Assembly (NCBI GenBank): GCA_023430825.1
Contig: JAEYYL010000018.1
Span: forward strand, 1-12,074
Direction of reading: 5' to 3'
DNA: 12,074 bases
Source: Verrucomicrobiota bacterium
GTDB taxonomy: Bacteria > Verrucomicrobiota > Verrucomicrobiia > Opitutales > Opitutaceae
Position 1 is the stretch's first letter; each line of letters starts with the position of its first letter. Positions 1 through 6,571 of this stretch are shown here, one piece after another. The translations under genes and the position numbers were made by a program. A model generated the notes under the pieces. That model made no database searches. It was not told the origin of the DNA and was given only the letters and a program-made list of their open reading frames with translations.

Positions 1-31
1 CGCGTCCGCCAAAAGACTTCCTCGCGACCGC

Positions 32-54
32 AGGGCGGGTTACAAACCCGCCCT
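32..54. repeat. REP-like palindrome, GGGCGGG type, copy 1
   Basis: A perfect inverted repeat with 9-bp arms AGGGCGGGT (32-40) and ACCCGCCCT (46-54) around the 5-nt loop TACAA. It lies just before the chosen modB start. No T-run follows, so it is not a typical intrinsic terminator. A near-identical palindrome with a different loop occurs at 1228-1249, which suggests a dispersed intergenic repeat family rather than a gene-specific signal. Confidence 0.75.
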
Positions 55-61
55 ACCTTCC

Positions 62-760
62 TTGCCCGATCCCGCCTCCACCTTTCTCGGTCTGTCCGCG
101 CCGCTCTGGCAATCGCTCGGCCTCACCCTGAAACTCGCCGCGATCACCACGCTCGTCCTCGGCGTGCTCGGGCTCCCGCTCGCGCATTGGCTCAACACCT
201 CGCGCCGCCGTTTCGCGCCGATCATCGAGACGCTCGTCACGCTGCCGATCGTGCTGCCGCCGACCGTCATCGGCTTTTATTTGCTCACCGCGTTTTCCCC
301 GCAACGCCCGCCCGGCAGTTGGTGGTCGTCTGCCGTCGGCACGCCGCTCGCCTTCTCCTTCACCGGCCTCGTCATCGCCTCGGTGTTCTACTCGCTGCCT
401 TTCGCCGTGCAGCCGTTTCAAGCCGCGCTGCGCGGCGTCCCGCGCGAACTCCTCGACGCCGGCACCGCTCTCGGCGCCACGCCGCGCCGCGTCTGGCTGC
501 GCGTTCATCTGCCGCTCGCCTGGCGCGGCATCGCGGCCGGCCTCACGCTCGGTTTCGCGCACACGCTCGGCGAATTCGGCGTCGTGCTCATGATCGGCGG
601 CTCCATCCCCGGCGTCACCCGCGTCGCCAGCATCGCGCTCTATGACGAGGTCCAAAAACTCAACTACGCCGAAGCCCACGCCTTCGCCGCCGTGCTGCTC
701 GTCGTGTCCTTCGCCTTGCTCCTGATCGTCACCCTCCTCCAACGCCGCCAGCGCCGCTGA
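62..760 (+). CDS. modB: Molybdate ABC transporter permease ModB
   Basis: Inner-membrane permease of the ModABC importer: it forms the channel through which molybdate, delivered by periplasmic ModA, passes on ATP hydrolysis by ModC. The 232 residues match the usual ModB length. About five hydrophobic segments are visible, including roughly residues 20-42, 56-78, 98-118, 158-180 and 205-226. The EAA-type loop that contacts the ATPase is at about 129-152 (RELLDAGTALGATPRRVW). The segment HTLGEFGVVLMIGGSIPG (167-184) is the ModB signature and favours molybdate over the related sulfate permeases. The start is a TTG at 62 with no clear ribosome site. The frame has no stop between the window edge and this codon, so a start further left cannot be excluded. 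No modC follows; modA and perhaps modC would be expected upstream. Confidence 0.9.
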   Translation: MPDPASTFLGLSAPLWQSLGLTLKLAAITTLVLGVLGLPLAHWLNTSRRRFAPIIETLVTLPIVLPPTVIGFYLLTAFSPQRPPGSWWSSAVGTPLAFSFTGLVIASVFYSLPFAVQPFQAALRGVPRELLDAGTALGATPRRVWLRVHLPLAWRGIAAGLTLGFAHTLGEFGVVLMIGGSIPGVTRVASIALYDEVQKLNYAEAHAFAAVLLVVSFALLLIVTLLQRRQRR

Positions 761-764
761 CCTC

Positions 765-792
765 GTAGCGGCAGGCCTCCGTGCCGGCCTGC
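765..792. repeat. REP-like palindrome, GTAGC type, copy 1
   Basis: Four bases after the modB stop comes GTAGCGGCAGGCC, then a short loop, then GGCCTGC. Arms GCAGGCC (771-777) and GGCCTGC (786-792) pair around an 8-nt loop. The GTAGC lead is shared with the elements at 3603 and 11991. It could act as a 3' end stabiliser for modB, but there is no T-run. Confidence 0.55.
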
Positions 793-878
793 TTTGCCCG
801 CGACCTGCGTCGCCCCCCTTGACGACTTCGGCATAATACCCGCTTCTCCCGTCACCGCTCTCGCACGACGCCCGCCGC

Positions 879-1223
879 ATGTTCGCCCCCGCCACCCACG
901 CCGACGCTCCGTCGCCCTTCCGCCGCTTCATCGCGGCGCTCGGCGTCGCGCTCGTGTTGCTGCTCGGCGTGGCCGCGGTCAACCCCGTCGTCCACGCTCA
1001 CCTGCACGAAGCCGACCACGCGGGCCACGACGGTGCGCCCGCGGCCTCGCCGCACGTCTGCGCCGTCGAGCTCTTCGCGAGCGGCATCGCCTTCGCCCTC
1101 GCGGCGACCGCCGTCGCCTCCCCGCGCCTGGCGTGGCATGAACGCCCGCCCGTCGCCCTCGCCGAACTTTATCTCACCCCGCCGCGCTACCTTCGCCAGC
1201 CGGAGCGCGGCCCTCCGGTCTGA
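879..1223 (+). CDS. Small His-rich exported or membrane protein, unknown function
   Basis: A 114-residue protein of no family I can name. It has a basic N-terminus (RR at 15-16), a strong hydrophobic segment at about 17-38 that could be a signal peptide or anchor, then a His-rich stretch (about 39-50, VHAHLHEADHAGH), a single Cys at 61 and a second hydrophobic segment at about 62-82. The ATG start is at 879 with no clear Shine-Dalgarno sequence. It lies on the same strand 162 nt before a TonB receptor that also carries a His/Asp-rich stretch, so a role in handling a transition metal such as zinc in the periplasm is a reasonable guess from context. Small His/Cys proteins of DUF2946 style near metal receptors are comparable, but I cannot confirm membership. 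Confidence 0.65.
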   Translation: MFAPATHADAPSPFRRFIAALGVALVLLLGVAAVNPVVHAHLHEADHAGHDGAPAASPHVCAVELFASGIAFALAATAVASPRLAWHERPPVALAELYLTPPRYLRQPERGPPV

Positions 1224-1227
1224 ACGT

Positions 1228-1249
1228 AGGGCGGGCTTCAGCCCGCCCT
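1228..1249. repeat. REP-like palindrome, GGGCGGG type, copy 2
   Basis: A perfect inverted repeat with 9-bp arms AGGGCGGGC (1228-1236) and GCCCGCCCT (1241-1249) around TTCA. It starts five bases after the stop of the small His-rich gene and resembles the palindrome at 32-54, with one changed base pair in the stem and a different loop. There is no T-run. It may stabilise or separate the upstream message, or be a passive dispersed repeat. Confidence 0.75.
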
Positions 1250-1385
1250 GGCTCGCCGCCGTTCGCGCACCTTCGTCGCGCCAACTCCGCGTCACGTCAC
1301 CGCATCACGCCTCCGTCGGCGGATGCGCCATCCCCCCCGCGCACGCTCCCGTGCGCCGGCTCACGTTCGTTCAACCAGACCTGCC

Positions 1386-3578
1386 ATGCTCCCTTTCCGC
1401 ACCGCTTCGCTCTTCGTTCTCACCGCCGCGCTCGCCGCCGCCCAAACGCCCGCCGCCCCGCCCGGCCGTCACGCGCACGACGAACCCGTTCAACTCGAAA
1501 ACGTCCTCGTCAGCGCCTCGCCCTACGCCCGCCACCAGGCCGATCTCGCCCAACCCACCAGCGTGCTCGCCGGACGCGAGTTGCTCCTCAACCAGTCCAA
1601 CTCGCTCGGCGAACTCCTCTCCGGCCAGCCCGGCGTGAGCTCCACCTACTTCGGCCCCGGCGCCAGCCGCCCCGTCATCCGCGGGCTCGGCGGCGATCGC
1701 ATCCGCCTGCTCAACAGCGGCGTCGGCGCGATCGACGCCTCGGTCGTCAGTCCCGATCACGCCGTCTCGCTCGACCCGCTCCTCATCGAACGCGTCGAGG
1801 TCGTCCGCGGTCCCGCCACCCTCCTTCACGGCGGCAACGCCGTCGGCGGCGTCGTCAACGTAATCGATCACCGGATACACACCACGCGCCCCGGCGAGGC
1901 TTTCAACGCCCGCATCGAAGCCCGCGCCGCCTCCGGCAACGACGAACGCAGCGGCGGCGCCGTGTTCGAGGGCGGCCAAGGCGCGTTCGCCTGGCACGTC
2001 GACGCCTACCGCCGCACCGCCGGCGACGTCGAAATCCCCGGCTTCGCCGAAAGCGCACGACGCCGCGCCGCGGATGCCGCCGAGGCCGCCGAACACGGCG
2101 AAGAACCACCCGAAGAAATCGCCGGCCACATCCCCAACACCGCCCTCGTCGCCGATGGCGGCGCCGCCGGGTTCAGCCTCATCGGTCCACGCGGCTACAT
2201 CGGCTTCGCCTACAGCGGCCACAACACTCGCTACGGCGTCCCCGCCGGCGCGCACGAACACGCGCCCGGCGAAGGCCACGACCACGAGGGCGAAGACCAC
2301 GATCACGACAGCGATGATCACGGCGACGACCCACCCGCCGAAGACCACGCCGTCCGCATCGATCTCCGCCAGCGCCGCCTCGACGTGCAGGGCGCCTACA
2401 CGCAGCCGTTCGGCATTTTCAACGAAGCCCGCTTCAAGTTCGGCACCGCCCGCTACCGTCACGTCGAGCTCGAGGGCGACGAAATCGGCACCGTGTTTCG
2501 CAATCGCGGCCACGACGCCCGCGTCGAACTGCTCCACGGCCCGCTCGGCGCCTTCACCGGCGCGCTCGGCTGGCAAGGCGGCCGCAGCGACTTCGAAGCC
2601 GTCGGCGACGAAGCCTTCCTCCCGCCGTCACGCACCGCGACGAATGCGCTCTTCGTTTTCGAGGAGGGCGATTTCAAACCCCTCGCCTGGCAGCTCGGCG
2701 CGCGCTTCGAGCAGCAGGACATCGATCTCCGCGACGGCTCCGGCGTCTCGCGCGATCACGACGCTGTCAGCGCCTCCACCGGTCTCGTCTGGACACTCGA
2801 CGACACCTGGACCCTCGGAGCCTCGCTCGCCCACACCGAGCGCGCGCCCAACGCCCAGGAACTCTTCGCCGACGGTGCGCACGTCGGCACCGGCGCTTAC
2901 GAAATCGGCGACGCTTCGCTCGCCCGCGAAAAGTCCCTCGCCGCCGATCTCACGCTGCGCAAGCGCCTCGGCTTCGTCACCGGCTCGCTCACCGTCTTCG
3001 CGAATCGTTTCGACGGATACATCTACGAGCAGCCAACCGGTTTCGTCGCCGTCGCCCACGACGATCACTTCCACCTCGTGCCCGCCGACGACGAGGAAGC
3101 AGAGCACGGCGGCCTGCCCGTGTATCGCTTTGTCCAGCACGACGCCGAATTCCACGGCGCCGAACTCGAGGCGATCTTTCACCTCCACCGCGAGGACCAG
3201 CGCCAGCTCGACCTCACCGTCGGCGCCGACGTCGTCCGCGCCCGCAACACCACCGAGCGCACCGACCTGCCGCGCATCACGCCCGCCCGCCTCAAGACCG
3301 GCCTCGCGTGGACCAACGGCGCCCTGTCGCTCGGCGGCGAAGTGCAATGGATTGCCCGCCAGCATCGCGTCGCGCCCGGCGAGACGCCCACCGCGGGCTA
3401 CGCGCTCGTCGGCGCCTACGCGAGCTACCGGATCGCGTGGGATCGCGCCGTCTTCGACATTTTCCTGCGCGGCACGAACCTCACCGACGAAGAAGCGCGC
3501 CTGCACACGTCGTTCCTGAAGCACGTCGCCCCGCTCCCCGGCCGCTCCTTCACCCTCGGCGTGCGCACCACCTTCTAA
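1386..3578 (+). CDS. TonB-dependent outer-membrane receptor, ZnuD-like (probable zinc uptake)
   Basis: Outer-membrane gated beta-barrel that imports a ligand using TonB energy. The ATG at 1386 begins a good signal peptide (MLPFRTASLFVLTAALAAAQ); the longer frame from 1323 would add 21 Arg/Pro-rich residues in front of it and is rejected. The mature protein has a TonB-box-like ENVLVSAS (38-45), a plug domain at about 45-165 (RPVIRGLGGDRIRLL at 95-109, IERVEVVRGPATLLHGGNA at 134-152) and a barrel ending in the expected terminal Phe (730). Residues 290-321 form a His/Asp/Glu-rich stretch with about eight His, probably a surface loop; another His/Asp patch is at 558-563 (HDDHFH). Length (730) and the His-rich loop resemble Neisseria ZnuD, so zinc is the best guess, but copper, nickel or cobalt is possible. 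No Zur-type AT-rich palindrome was seen between 1250 and 1386. Confidence 0.92.
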   Translation: MLPFRTASLFVLTAALAAAQTPAAPPGRHAHDEPVQLENVLVSASPYARHQADLAQPTSVLAGRELLLNQSNSLGELLSGQPGVSSTYFGPGASRPVIRGLGGDRIRLLNSGVGAIDASVVSPDHAVSLDPLLIERVEVVRGPATLLHGGNAVGGVVNVIDHRIHTTRPGEAFNARIEARAASGNDERSGGAVFEGGQGAFAWHVDAYRRTAGDVEIPGFAESARRRAADAAEAAEHGEEPPEEIAGHIPNTALVADGGAAGFSLIGPRGYIGFAYSGHNTRYGVPAGAHEHAPGEGHDHEGEDHDHDSDDHGDDPPAEDHAVRIDLRQRRLDVQGAYTQPFGIFNEARFKFGTARYRHVELEGDEIGTVFRNRGHDARVELLHGPLGAFTGALGWQGGRSDFEAVGDEAFLPPSRTATNALFVFEEGDFKPLAWQLGARFEQQDIDLRDGSGVSRDHDAVSASTGLVWTLDDTWTLGASLAHTERAPNAQELFADGAHVGTGAYEIGDASLAREKSLAADLTLRKRLGFVTGSLTVFANRFDGYIYEQPTGFVAVAHDDHFHLVPADDEEAEHGGLPVYRFVQHDAEFHGAELEAIFHLHREDQRQLDLTVGADVVRARNTTERTDLPRITPARLKTGLAWTNGALSLGGEVQWIARQHRVAPGETPTAGYALVGAYASYRIAWDRAVFDIFLRGTNLTDEEARLHTSFLKHVAPLPGRSFTLGVRTTF

Positions 3579-3601
3579 AAAGAGCGTCCGCGCCTACTTT
3601 C

Positions 3602-3625
3602 TGTAGCTTGCGCACTCGCGCGCAA
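3602..3625. repeat. REP-like palindrome, GTAGC type, copy 2
   Basis: TGTAGC leads into a hairpin with arms TTGCGC (3608-3613) and GCGCAA (3620-3625) around ACTCGC. It lies 23 nt after the receptor stop. The TGTAGC lead is shared with the element at 11989-12034. No T-run follows, so it is listed as a dispersed palindrome rather than a terminator. Confidence 0.45.
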
Positions 3626-3656
3626 CCCGGCGCGGGACCATCCGGCCCCAAACCCA

Positions 3657-3677
3657 TTGTCATATAATAGATGACAA
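3657..3677 (+). promoter_or_regulatory. Probable -10 box inside an inverted-repeat operator
   Basis: A perfect TATAAT hexamer (3663-3668) stands out in very GC-rich sequence. It overlaps an exact inverted repeat with arms TTGTCAT (3657-3663) and ATGACAA (3671-3677) and a 7-nt spacer. A dimeric repressor bound here would block the -10 box. No good -35 hexamer lies 16-18 nt upstream (3640-3645 reads ATCCGG), so the promoter may be weak or activator-dependent. Transcription would start near 3675, giving the hydrolase a leader of about 120 nt. It also makes the long-frame ATG at 3671 unlikely, because that codon would sit at or before the transcription start. The regulator family is not identifiable. 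Confidence 0.5.
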
Positions 3678-3793
3678 ACCGCCGCGCGTGTTACACCACG
3701 CCCGGCGGCACGCGCTCGCGCACAGCAGGCGATCGCCACGATGAGCCGGCCTGCCGGGTCGACACGCGCGCCGACTTCGTTTCACTCCAGTCC

Positions 3794-4696
3794 ATGATGT
3801 CGCGCGCCCGGTCCGTCGCCCTCGCCCTCTTCCTGTCGATCGGCGTCGCCCCGCCGCTGTCCGCCGCGACCGACGACCAGCCCGCCGCCGCGTCATCGAT
3901 TTTTGAATACGATCGTTCCGCCGACCTCGCCGTGCAAGCCAGCGAACCCGTGCTCCGCGACGGCGCGTTCATGACCGACGTCAGCTTCGCGGGCGCAAGC
4001 GGACGCGTGCGCGCCTACGTTGTTTCGCCCATCGACGCCTCCGCCGGCAGCCGCGCCGGCGTGCTCTATGTTCATTGGCTCGGCACGCCCGTGACGACGA
4101 ATCGCACGGAATTTCTCAACGAAGCGCTCGCGCTCGCCAGCCAGGGCATCGTATCGGTGCTGGTCGACGCGATGTGGGCCACGCCGAAATGGTATCCCAA
4201 CCGCGTTCCGGAAAAAGACTACGAAAACTCCGTCGCGCAGGTGATCGATCTGCGCCGCGCCCTCGATCTCCTGCTCGCGCAGCCGGGCGTCGATCCTTCG
4301 CGGATCGCTTTCGTCGGCCACGATTTCGGCGCGATGTTTGGCATCGTCATGGGCGCGGTGGACCGCCGGCCTTCGACGTATGTGCTGATGGCCGGCACGC
4401 CACGCTTCATCGACTGGATGCTTTTCGCCCGCCAGCCGGAGGACCCGGCCGCGTATCGCGCGCAGATGGCGCCGCTCGATCCGGTGCGTTTCGTCGCGCA
4501 GCTCGCGCCGGCGCCCGTGTTTTTCCAGTTCGCCGCCACCGACGAATATGTGTCCGCCGAGGCCGCGGCCCAGTTCTACGCCGCCGCCGGACCGCGCAAG
4601 CAAATGGCTACCTACGCCGGCGGCCACGACCTGCAAAACCCCGAAGCCGCCGCCGACCGCATCACCTGGCTCGTCCGCGAACTCGCGCGCAAGTAA
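3794..4696 (+). CDS. Exported alpha/beta-hydrolase with Asp nucleophile elbow
   Basis: A 300-residue secreted hydrolase. The ATG at 3794 (a second follows at 3797) begins a signal peptide (MMSRARSVALALFLSIGVAP, with LSA before a likely cut near residue 25); the longer frame from 3671 adds 41 residues without membrane or secretion features and overlaps the promoter. The core shows VLYVHWLG (90-97), the strand-turn-helix RIAFVGHDFGAMFG (170-183), and late catalytic candidates Asp250 (FAATDEY) and His278 (YAGGHDL). The elbow is G-H-D-F-G, so Asp177 replaces the usual Ser or Cys. Asp at this position is known in haloalkane dehalogenases, fluoroacetate dehalogenase and epoxide hydrolases, but those carry a cap domain and here only about 73 residues separate Asp177 from Asp250. 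The fold is nearest dienelactone-hydrolase-type proteins. The substrate is unknown; the site may act as an ester, epoxide or halide hydrolase, or be inactive. Its stop is 24 nt from that of a convergent gene. Confidence 0.85.
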   Translation: MMSRARSVALALFLSIGVAPPLSAATDDQPAAASSIFEYDRSADLAVQASEPVLRDGAFMTDVSFAGASGRVRAYVVSPIDASAGSRAGVLYVHWLGTPVTTNRTEFLNEALALASQGIVSVLVDAMWATPKWYPNRVPEKDYENSVAQVIDLRRALDLLLAQPGVDPSRIAFVGHDFGAMFGIVMGAVDRRPSTYVLMAGTPRFIDWMLFARQPEDPAAYRAQMAPLDPVRFVAQLAPAPVFFQFAATDEYVSAEAAAQFYAAAGPRKQMATYAGGHDLQNPEAAADRITWLVRELARK

Positions 4697-4720
4697 CGCG
4701 CCGTTCGCCGCCCTGCTCGC

Positions 4721-4975
4721 TCACTTGTCCTTCGATCCGCCGCTCCGGCGTCCGCCGCCACTCTTGCTGCTGTGCAGCAGCATGCCGGCGAACACGCCCA
4801 CCGCGAACACGCCGAAATAGATGATCGCCGCGGGCGCGTGGATCGGCTTGTTCGCCGTCGTCCCCGCGATCGGAAACTGGAAATCGATCTGGTGCGGGTT
4901 GTTCATGCCCACGTAGAGCATCACGAACAACAGCGCGAGAAACGCCACGGACTTGAGGACAGCCTGAAAGCTCAT
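4721..4975 (-). CDS. LapA-domain (DUF1049) small membrane protein
   Basis: An 84-residue inner-membrane protein. It has two hydrophobic segments, about 8-26 (SVAFLALLFVMLYVGMNN) and 47-67 (APAAIIYFGVFAVGVFAGMLL), joined by a short polar loop with the IDFQFP stretch that in LapA/YciS proteins follows the first membrane span. The tail is basic and Gly/Ser-rich (SKSGGGRRSGGSKDK). Length and two-span layout fit the LapA family, whose E. coli member works with LapB to control LPS synthesis; here there is no lapB neighbour, so that role is not assured. The ATG at 4975 has no clear Shine-Dalgarno sequence. It lies 76 nt downstream of a small gene on the same strand and may share its transcript. Confidence 0.8.
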   Translation of the reverse strand: MSFQAVLKSVAFLALLFVMLYVGMNNPHQIDFQFPIAGTTANKPIHAPAAIIYFGVFAVGVFAGMLLHSSKSGGGRRSGGSKDK

Positions 4976-5051
4976 GCGCTCGCATCGTTGGCGGAAAACC
5001 CCGCGGTTGGCGAGCGTTTGCCGGCACGTTCGCCGCCGGCCGCGCGACCAC

Positions 5052-5273
5052 TCAACGCACCGATCGCGCGTTCACCGGCTGCGCGTCCATCTCCCAAAAC
5101 CAGTCGCGATCGCCCCGCGGCTCGCCCACCAGCGACCACTGCACCGCCGCCCGACAATACGCGCGCGACATCTCCGTCAGCCGTCGCACCGGCCGCGAGC
5201 AAGCCCGCCAGAACAACCGGCGGTATAACGGCGCAGCCAGCGCGAATGAGCGGCGGGAAGGTGCTTCTTTCAT
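5052..5273 (-). CDS. Hypothetical 73-residue protein
   Basis: Not recognised. The ATG at 5273 is preceded by AGAGGG (minus strand 5284 to 5279), five bases from the start and one of the few Shine-Dalgarno-like sites in the window, which is why I prefer it to a longer frame starting at 5390. Third codon positions are mostly G or C (about four in five), as in neighbouring genes. The protein is basic and rich in aromatic residues, with RRLFWRACSRPVRRL in the middle and AVQWSLVGEPRGDRDWFWEM near the end; there is no signal peptide, membrane span or Cys-pair motif. It sits between the MBL-fold gene (113 nt upstream) and the LapA-like gene (76 nt downstream) on the same strand. It could be a real small cytoplasmic protein or a chance frame. 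Confidence 0.5.
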   Translation of the reverse strand: MKEAPSRRSFALAAPLYRRLFWRACSRPVRRLTEMSRAYCRAAVQWSLVGEPRGDRDWFWEMDAQPVNARSVR

Positions 5274-5338
5274 GACGGCCCTCTGACACCGCAAACCTAC
5301 CGCAGGTGCCCGTTCTCCGACATACGGGTTTATGCGTA

Positions 5339-5352
5339 GCCCCCACTGGGGC
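5339..5352. other. Short hairpin in intergenic space
   Basis: Arms GCCCC (5339-5343) and GGGGC (5348-5352) around CACT, in the 113-nt gap between the MBL-fold gene and the 73-residue gene. No T-run follows on either strand, so it is a weak terminator candidate at best. The rest of this gap shows nothing clear. Confidence 0.25.
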
Positions 5353-5386
5353 GCCGCCACCATCCGCCGCACCGTTGCGCGATGCC

Positions 5387-6322
5387 TCAACCGCTTTTCT
5401 CGCTCAACTCGTCAAAGGCCACGCCGAGATTCGATCCCAGCCGATTCGGCAGCGGCGTATGGAAGTCGTCGAATCCCGGCAGGTTCTCCAACGTCACGAT
5501 CTCTTCCTTGGTTTTCCCCGCCGCGATTTCCTTCTCCACGTGCGCCAGCAAGCCGCTCAAGTAATCGCGAAACACCGCGATCTCCGCCGGCCCGCCCGTC
5601 ACGCCAAATTTCGCCGCCCCGTGTCCGAAAACATAAATCGCGTCGGCCGGATACGCTTTCACCGCCTCCTCCAGCACCGTGATCCAGTGCCGGATGCTCG
5701 CCCCGCCCGGCCGGTCGATCACCGGATAAAGCCGGTTGAACATCAGATCGCCCATGTGCACGACATTCGCCTGCTCGAAATGCACGATCACATCGCCCTT
5801 GGTGTGCGCCGGCCCAAAATACTGCGCCGTCACCGTTTCGTCACCGAGATCGTGCCGCCACGCCTCCGCGAAGGTGGTGTCGGCAAATACCTGCCGTTCG
5901 AGCGTTCCCGCCCGCTCCGCCGCCGCCGCCTGCAGCTTCGGCACATTCTCATGCGCCACGATCGCTTTCGCCGCCGGTTTGAAGATCGGATTCCCACTCG
6001 TGTGATCGCCATGATGATGCGTGTTGATCACCACGTCGATCAGCCGGTCGTCCCGCCCGGGCAATCCCGCGAGGCACGCCGCCGCCGTATCCGGAAATTG
6101 GGTATCCACCACCGCCAGCGCGTCCTTGTTCGACAGCCAGCCGATCGTTCCCCCGCGCCCCGTGAACAACCCCACGCCGCGCCGCAGCGGCCGAAATTCC
6201 GTGATCGGCGGCGCCGGCGGCGCTTTCGGCGCGGACGCATCGGCGGAAAACAACGAGACGCGCGGCATCAGCCCCGCGGACACCAACAGCGACGAGCGCA
6301 GCAGAAACTCGCGACGGTTCAT
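5387..6322 (-). CDS. Tat-exported MBL-fold metallo-hydrolase
   Basis: A 311-residue zinc-dependent hydrolase of the metallo-beta-lactamase superfamily, likely periplasmic. The ATG at 6322 begins MNRREFLLRSSLLVSAGLMP, a twin-arginine signal (RREFLL) followed by a hydrophobic stretch. The frame stays open to an ATG at 6415, but that adds 31 residues before the Tat signal and encodes intergenic hairpin sequence, so it is rejected. The metal site is complete: NTHHHGDH gives His102, His104, Asp106 and His107; then His173 (GPAHT), Asp192 (HMGDLMF) and His234 (FGHGA). It resembles the quinoprotein-relay/SoxH-type exported MBL proteins rather than RNases or glyoxalase II. The natural substrate cannot be read from the sequence, and beta-lactam hydrolysis is not implied. 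It is the first gene of a possible minus-strand operon and is divergent from the sigma factor gene. Confidence 0.9.
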   Translation of the reverse strand: MNRREFLLRSSLLVSAGLMPRVSLFSADASAPKAPPAPPITEFRPLRRGVGLFTGRGGTIGWLSNKDALAVVDTQFPDTAAACLAGLPGRDDRLIDVVINTHHHGDHTSGNPIFKPAAKAIVAHENVPKLQAAAAERAGTLERQVFADTTFAEAWRHDLGDETVTAQYFGPAHTKGDVIVHFEQANVVHMGDLMFNRLYPVIDRPGGASIRHWITVLEEAVKAYPADAIYVFGHGAAKFGVTGGPAEIAVFRDYLSGLLAHVEKEIAAGKTKEEIVTLENLPGFDDFHTPLPNRLGSNLGVAFDELSEKSG

Positions 6323-6395
6323 GCCGCGCACGTTGACCACCGAACCCGCGCTCGTCCAACGCCGAACGTCGAATTCCGTGTCACCTCCTGTGGCT

Positions 6396-6411
6396 CGCTC
6401 CGTGAGGAGCG
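6396..6411. repeat. Hairpin in divergent intergenic region
   Basis: A perfect 6-bp inverted repeat, CGCTCC (6396-6401) and GGAGCG (6406-6411), around GTGA. It lies 74 nt upstream of the MBL-fold start. Possible roles are an operator, part of a dispersed repeat with the adjacent heptamer array, or none. Confidence 0.4.
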
Positions 6412-6420
6412 GCATGGCCC

Positions 6421-6462
6421 GACTTCAAAGTTCGAAGTTCAGGGTTCAGCGTTCGACGCTCG
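6421..6462. repeat. Degenerate heptamer array, six units (GTTC core)
   Basis: Six consecutive 7-nt units fill 6421-6462 exactly. Central units are AAGTTCG (6428), AAGTTCA (6435), GGGTTCA (6442) and GCGTTCG (6449); the outer units GACTTCA (6421) and ACGCTCG (6456) are degraded. The consensus is about RNGTTCR. A second six-unit heptamer array with a related GTT core on the opposite strand is at 9276-9317. It is non-coding. Confidence 0.65.
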
Positions 6463-6571
6463 ACCTCCTCCGCTCGCCCGCGCGCTTTCCATGTAACCAT
6501 CCCCGATCCGCCCGGTTCTCCCCGATAACCAGCCATGTCCCCCCGCCACCGTGATCGCTCACTCCGCAGAA

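Noticed and set aside
819..838. TTGACG (819-824) and CATAAT (832-837) as a promoter for the small His-rich gene
   Set aside because: The two hexamers are only 7 nt apart, so they cannot serve as a -35/-10 pair, and neither has a good partner at 16-18 nt.
1323..1385. Longer N-terminus for the TonB receptor
   Set aside because: It would put 21 Arg/Pro-rich residues in front of a normal signal peptide; the inner ATG at 1386 is the better start.
1371..2576. 401-codon minus-strand frame within the TonB receptor gene
   Set aside because: It is antisense to a clearly recognised receptor; low-complexity Ala/Gly/Val/Asp composition is the usual shadow of a GC-rich gene.
3671..3793. Start of the hydrolase at ATG 3671
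   Set aside because: The ATG lies two bases after the TATAAT box and inside the inverted repeat, and the added residues precede a clear signal peptide at 3794.
5274..5390. Longer version of the 73-residue minus-strand gene starting at 5390
   Set aside because: It would overlap the end of the MBL-fold gene and lacks the Shine-Dalgarno sequence seen before 5273.
6323..6415. Longer MBL-fold protein starting at 6415
   Set aside because: The added residues precede the Tat signal and are encoded by a hairpin-bearing intergenic segment.
6421..6462. CRISPR array or minisatellite coding repeat
   Set aside because: Units are 7 nt with no spacers, so it is not CRISPR, and frames through it belong to spurious ORFs.
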